Of a stretch of DNA of 64,000 nucleotides, positions 62,339 through 64,000 are shown one piece after another. This DNA comes from an uncultured Anaerolineae bacterium (GTDB lineage Bacteria > Chloroflexota > Anaerolineae > Anaerolineales > Villigracilaceae): positions 1-64,000 of the forward strand of contig CAILYI010000084.1 in NCBI GenBank assembly GCA_903838415.1, read 5' to 3'. A program made the position numbers and the translations under genes. A model generated the notes under the pieces. The model ran no database searches. It was not told where the DNA came from and worked only from the letters and a program-made list of their open reading frames with translations. Within the stretch, counting starts at the first letter, position 1. Each line of letters starts with the position of its first letter.

Positions 62339-63181
62339 TTAAGCCTTGATCGCCGCAAAACCCAGCCCATCCGGCCCAACGTGCGTGCCGATGACTGTCG
62401 TGACGTTGATTATGTGAATGTGCGCTGGCAGGAATTTCGCGGAACTGGTGGTCAACCGCTCGATCAAACCGCGGGCGCGGGCTTCGGCATTGGTGTGCAA
62501 AATGGCCAGGCGCTTGAGTTGTCCAAGCGCGACGATCAGAGAATAAAGTTCTTCGGTGGCTTTGCTGGTTGTACGGGGTGTTGTCACGGGTTTGATGACG
62601 CCCTCACGCAGTTCGACCACCGGCTTGATGCTCAATAATCCCCCCAGCGCGGCCACAGCCTGTGGTAATCGTCCCGAGCGGCGCAGATATTCGATGGTAT
62701 CCAGCGCGGCGTAGATGTGCAATTTTTCACGGGTTGCCTGGATGGCGGCCAATACTTCGGGCAGGCGCAGTCCTTTTTCGATGGCTTCCGCGGCCGCCAG
62801 GACCTGGTACCCCATGCCAAGCGAAAGTGAGCCGGATTCGATGACAGTGATTTTTCCACCGAATTCCTCGGCTGCTTTTCGCGCAATATTGGCGATGGCG
62901 GTCAGTTTTTCGGCCGTGAAGATGCCAATCACGTGGTCGCAGCCCGATTCAAGCAGTTTTCGATAGCGCAGGGTGAATTCTTCGCCGGAGGGCGCCGCCG
63001 TGGTGGGAGAGGTGCGCATGGTCGGTAGGCGCGTATAAAACTCTGTCCGGGCGATGTTGACGCCATCGAGATATGGTTGGCCTTCCAGCACAAGAATCGC
63101 GGGCACCACCTCGATTTTGTAACGATTTACAATCTCTTCGGGCAAGTCACACGGGGAATCAGTTACAAGGCCAATCAGCAT
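62339..63181 (-). CDS. DegV family fatty-acid-binding protein
   Basis: IGLVTDSPCDLPEEIVNRYKIEVVPAILVLEGQPYLDGVNIARTEFYTRL...TSPTTAAPSGEEF. Confidence 0.93.
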   Translation of the reverse strand: MLIGLVTDSPCDLPEEIVNRYKIEVVPAILVLEGQPYLDGVNIARTEFYTRLPTMRTSPTTAAPSGEEFTLRYRKLLESGCDHVIGIFTAEKLTAIANIARKAAEEFGGKITVIESGSLSLGMGYQVLAAAEAIEKGLRLPEVLAAIQATREKLHIYAALDTIEYLRRSGRLPQAVAALGGLLSIKPVVELREGVIKPVTTPRTTSKATEELYSLIVALGQLKRLAILHTNAEARARGLIERLTTSSAKFLPAHIHIINVTTVIGTHVGPDGLGFAAIKA

Positions 63182-63197
63182 AGGGTTTGGGGATGAT

Positions 63198-63971
63198 TTA
63201 TTTTTTCTCTGGCATTTCCAACACGGTCAGCCCCAAGGCTTGCGGGCCAAATAGCGCTGCTAATGGAAGATCGAGTTCCAACTCGCTGATCGTTGCGTTT
63301 GGGAATAAGTCGCTGGCGGTCGTTTGCAGGAGACGGAAATTCAAGCTGGCGTTGGTTCCGTGGAAATAGACCAGTTGCTGCGGGAACTCGAATTCTTCAA
63401 TGAAAACTTGCAGGGTTTCGAGCAAATGTCGCTGCGTGCGTACTTTTTTGTGGAGTGTCAGGTCGCCTTCTTCGAGTAAAAAAACCGGGAACATGCCAGG
63501 TTGATCGGTGGCAGAGCCAGTTTGCAGGAGGGTTTGTTCTTCCTTAACCGATTGGAGGCTATCGGGGACGATCAAGGTGAAGAGATGTGGGAGCATGCCC
63601 CGGATGTGGATCTCGATGTCCGATAAAGAAGTATTCTCGTCCGCCAGTTGGGCGGCCGTCTGCGCCAAAATTCCCAGCCCGGGACCTAATTGCTGTGTAT
63701 CCAGCACGGAGATTTTGGCGGTGCCCCCGTGACTTTGGGCTGCCAATTTTGCCGTTTCGGTGATTGGAAGAATTGCTTCAGCGGGAGTCAGCACCATGAT
63801 GGCGCTGAATTCGCGCTCGAGCTCACTGTAGACGCGTTTGAAATCATCCAAATCCGGCAGCTTGAGACCGTCTTTGTCTACGACCAGTTTCATCGTGCGG
63901 ATACGTTGTTCGCTGCTGGATGTGACGGGCGGGAAAAGTGTGGTGGAAAAGGTCAGGATGCAAAGGCTCAT
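63198..63971 (-). CDS. Divergent DegV-like protein
   Basis: FKRVYSELEREFSAIMVLTPAEAILPITETAKLAAQSHGGTAKISVLDTQQLGPGLGILAQTAAQL; follows the DegV gene pattern. Confidence 0.7.
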   Translation of the reverse strand: MSLCILTFSTTLFPPVTSSSEQRIRTMKLVVDKDGLKLPDLDDFKRVYSELEREFSAIMVLTPAEAILPITETAKLAAQSHGGTAKISVLDTQQLGPGLGILAQTAAQLADENTSLSDIEIHIRGMLPHLFTLIVPDSLQSVKEEQTLLQTGSATDQPGMFPVFLLEEGDLTLHKKVRTQRHLLETLQVFIEEFEFPQQLVYFHGTNASLNFRLLQTTASDLFPNATISELELDLPLAALFGPQALGLTVLEMPEKK

Positions 63972-64000
63972 AGCATTTTCTTGCCTATTCTGGTAGCGCA

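Overview
Chromosomal window from a Chloroflexota-like (Anaerolineae-type) bacterium, judged from gene content only. No CRISPR array, rRNA, transposase or prophage was found. There is one tRNA (tRNA-Val, UAC). The outstanding region is about 6.0-28.3 kb, a respiratory island. It holds: (i) a Rieske/cytochrome b6 complex whose subunit IV is fused to six c-type heme motifs, plus a NapC/NirT-like protein with ten heme motifs; (ii) two tandem pairs of nonaheme cytochrome c plus membrane cytochrome b; (iii) a divergent heptaheme cytochrome / Tat-type 4Fe-4S ferredoxin / NrfD operon; and (iv) a complete Ccm (System I) c-type cytochrome maturation operon with a Cys-type (CXXXY) CcmE, a four-Cys CcmH and a zinc-ribbon CcmI-like protein. 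I count about 44 c-type heme-binding motifs. Many cistron boundaries carry long inverted repeats. Other highlights: a pan-motif-like RNA hairpin at the 5' end of the panB transcript; an orphan promoter/CRP-like operator/anti-SD hairpin/terminator unit at about 52.63-52.81 kb that looks like an unannotated small RNA; a translin-family protein; an AAC(6')-like acetyltransferase; a 21-bp tandem repeat and repeat debris downstream of tRNA-Val; and 11-bp-periodic direct repeats near a small orphan ORF. The rest is largely ordinary housekeeping (panB/panE, coaBC, coaD, recG, ssb, lpdA, rsmG).
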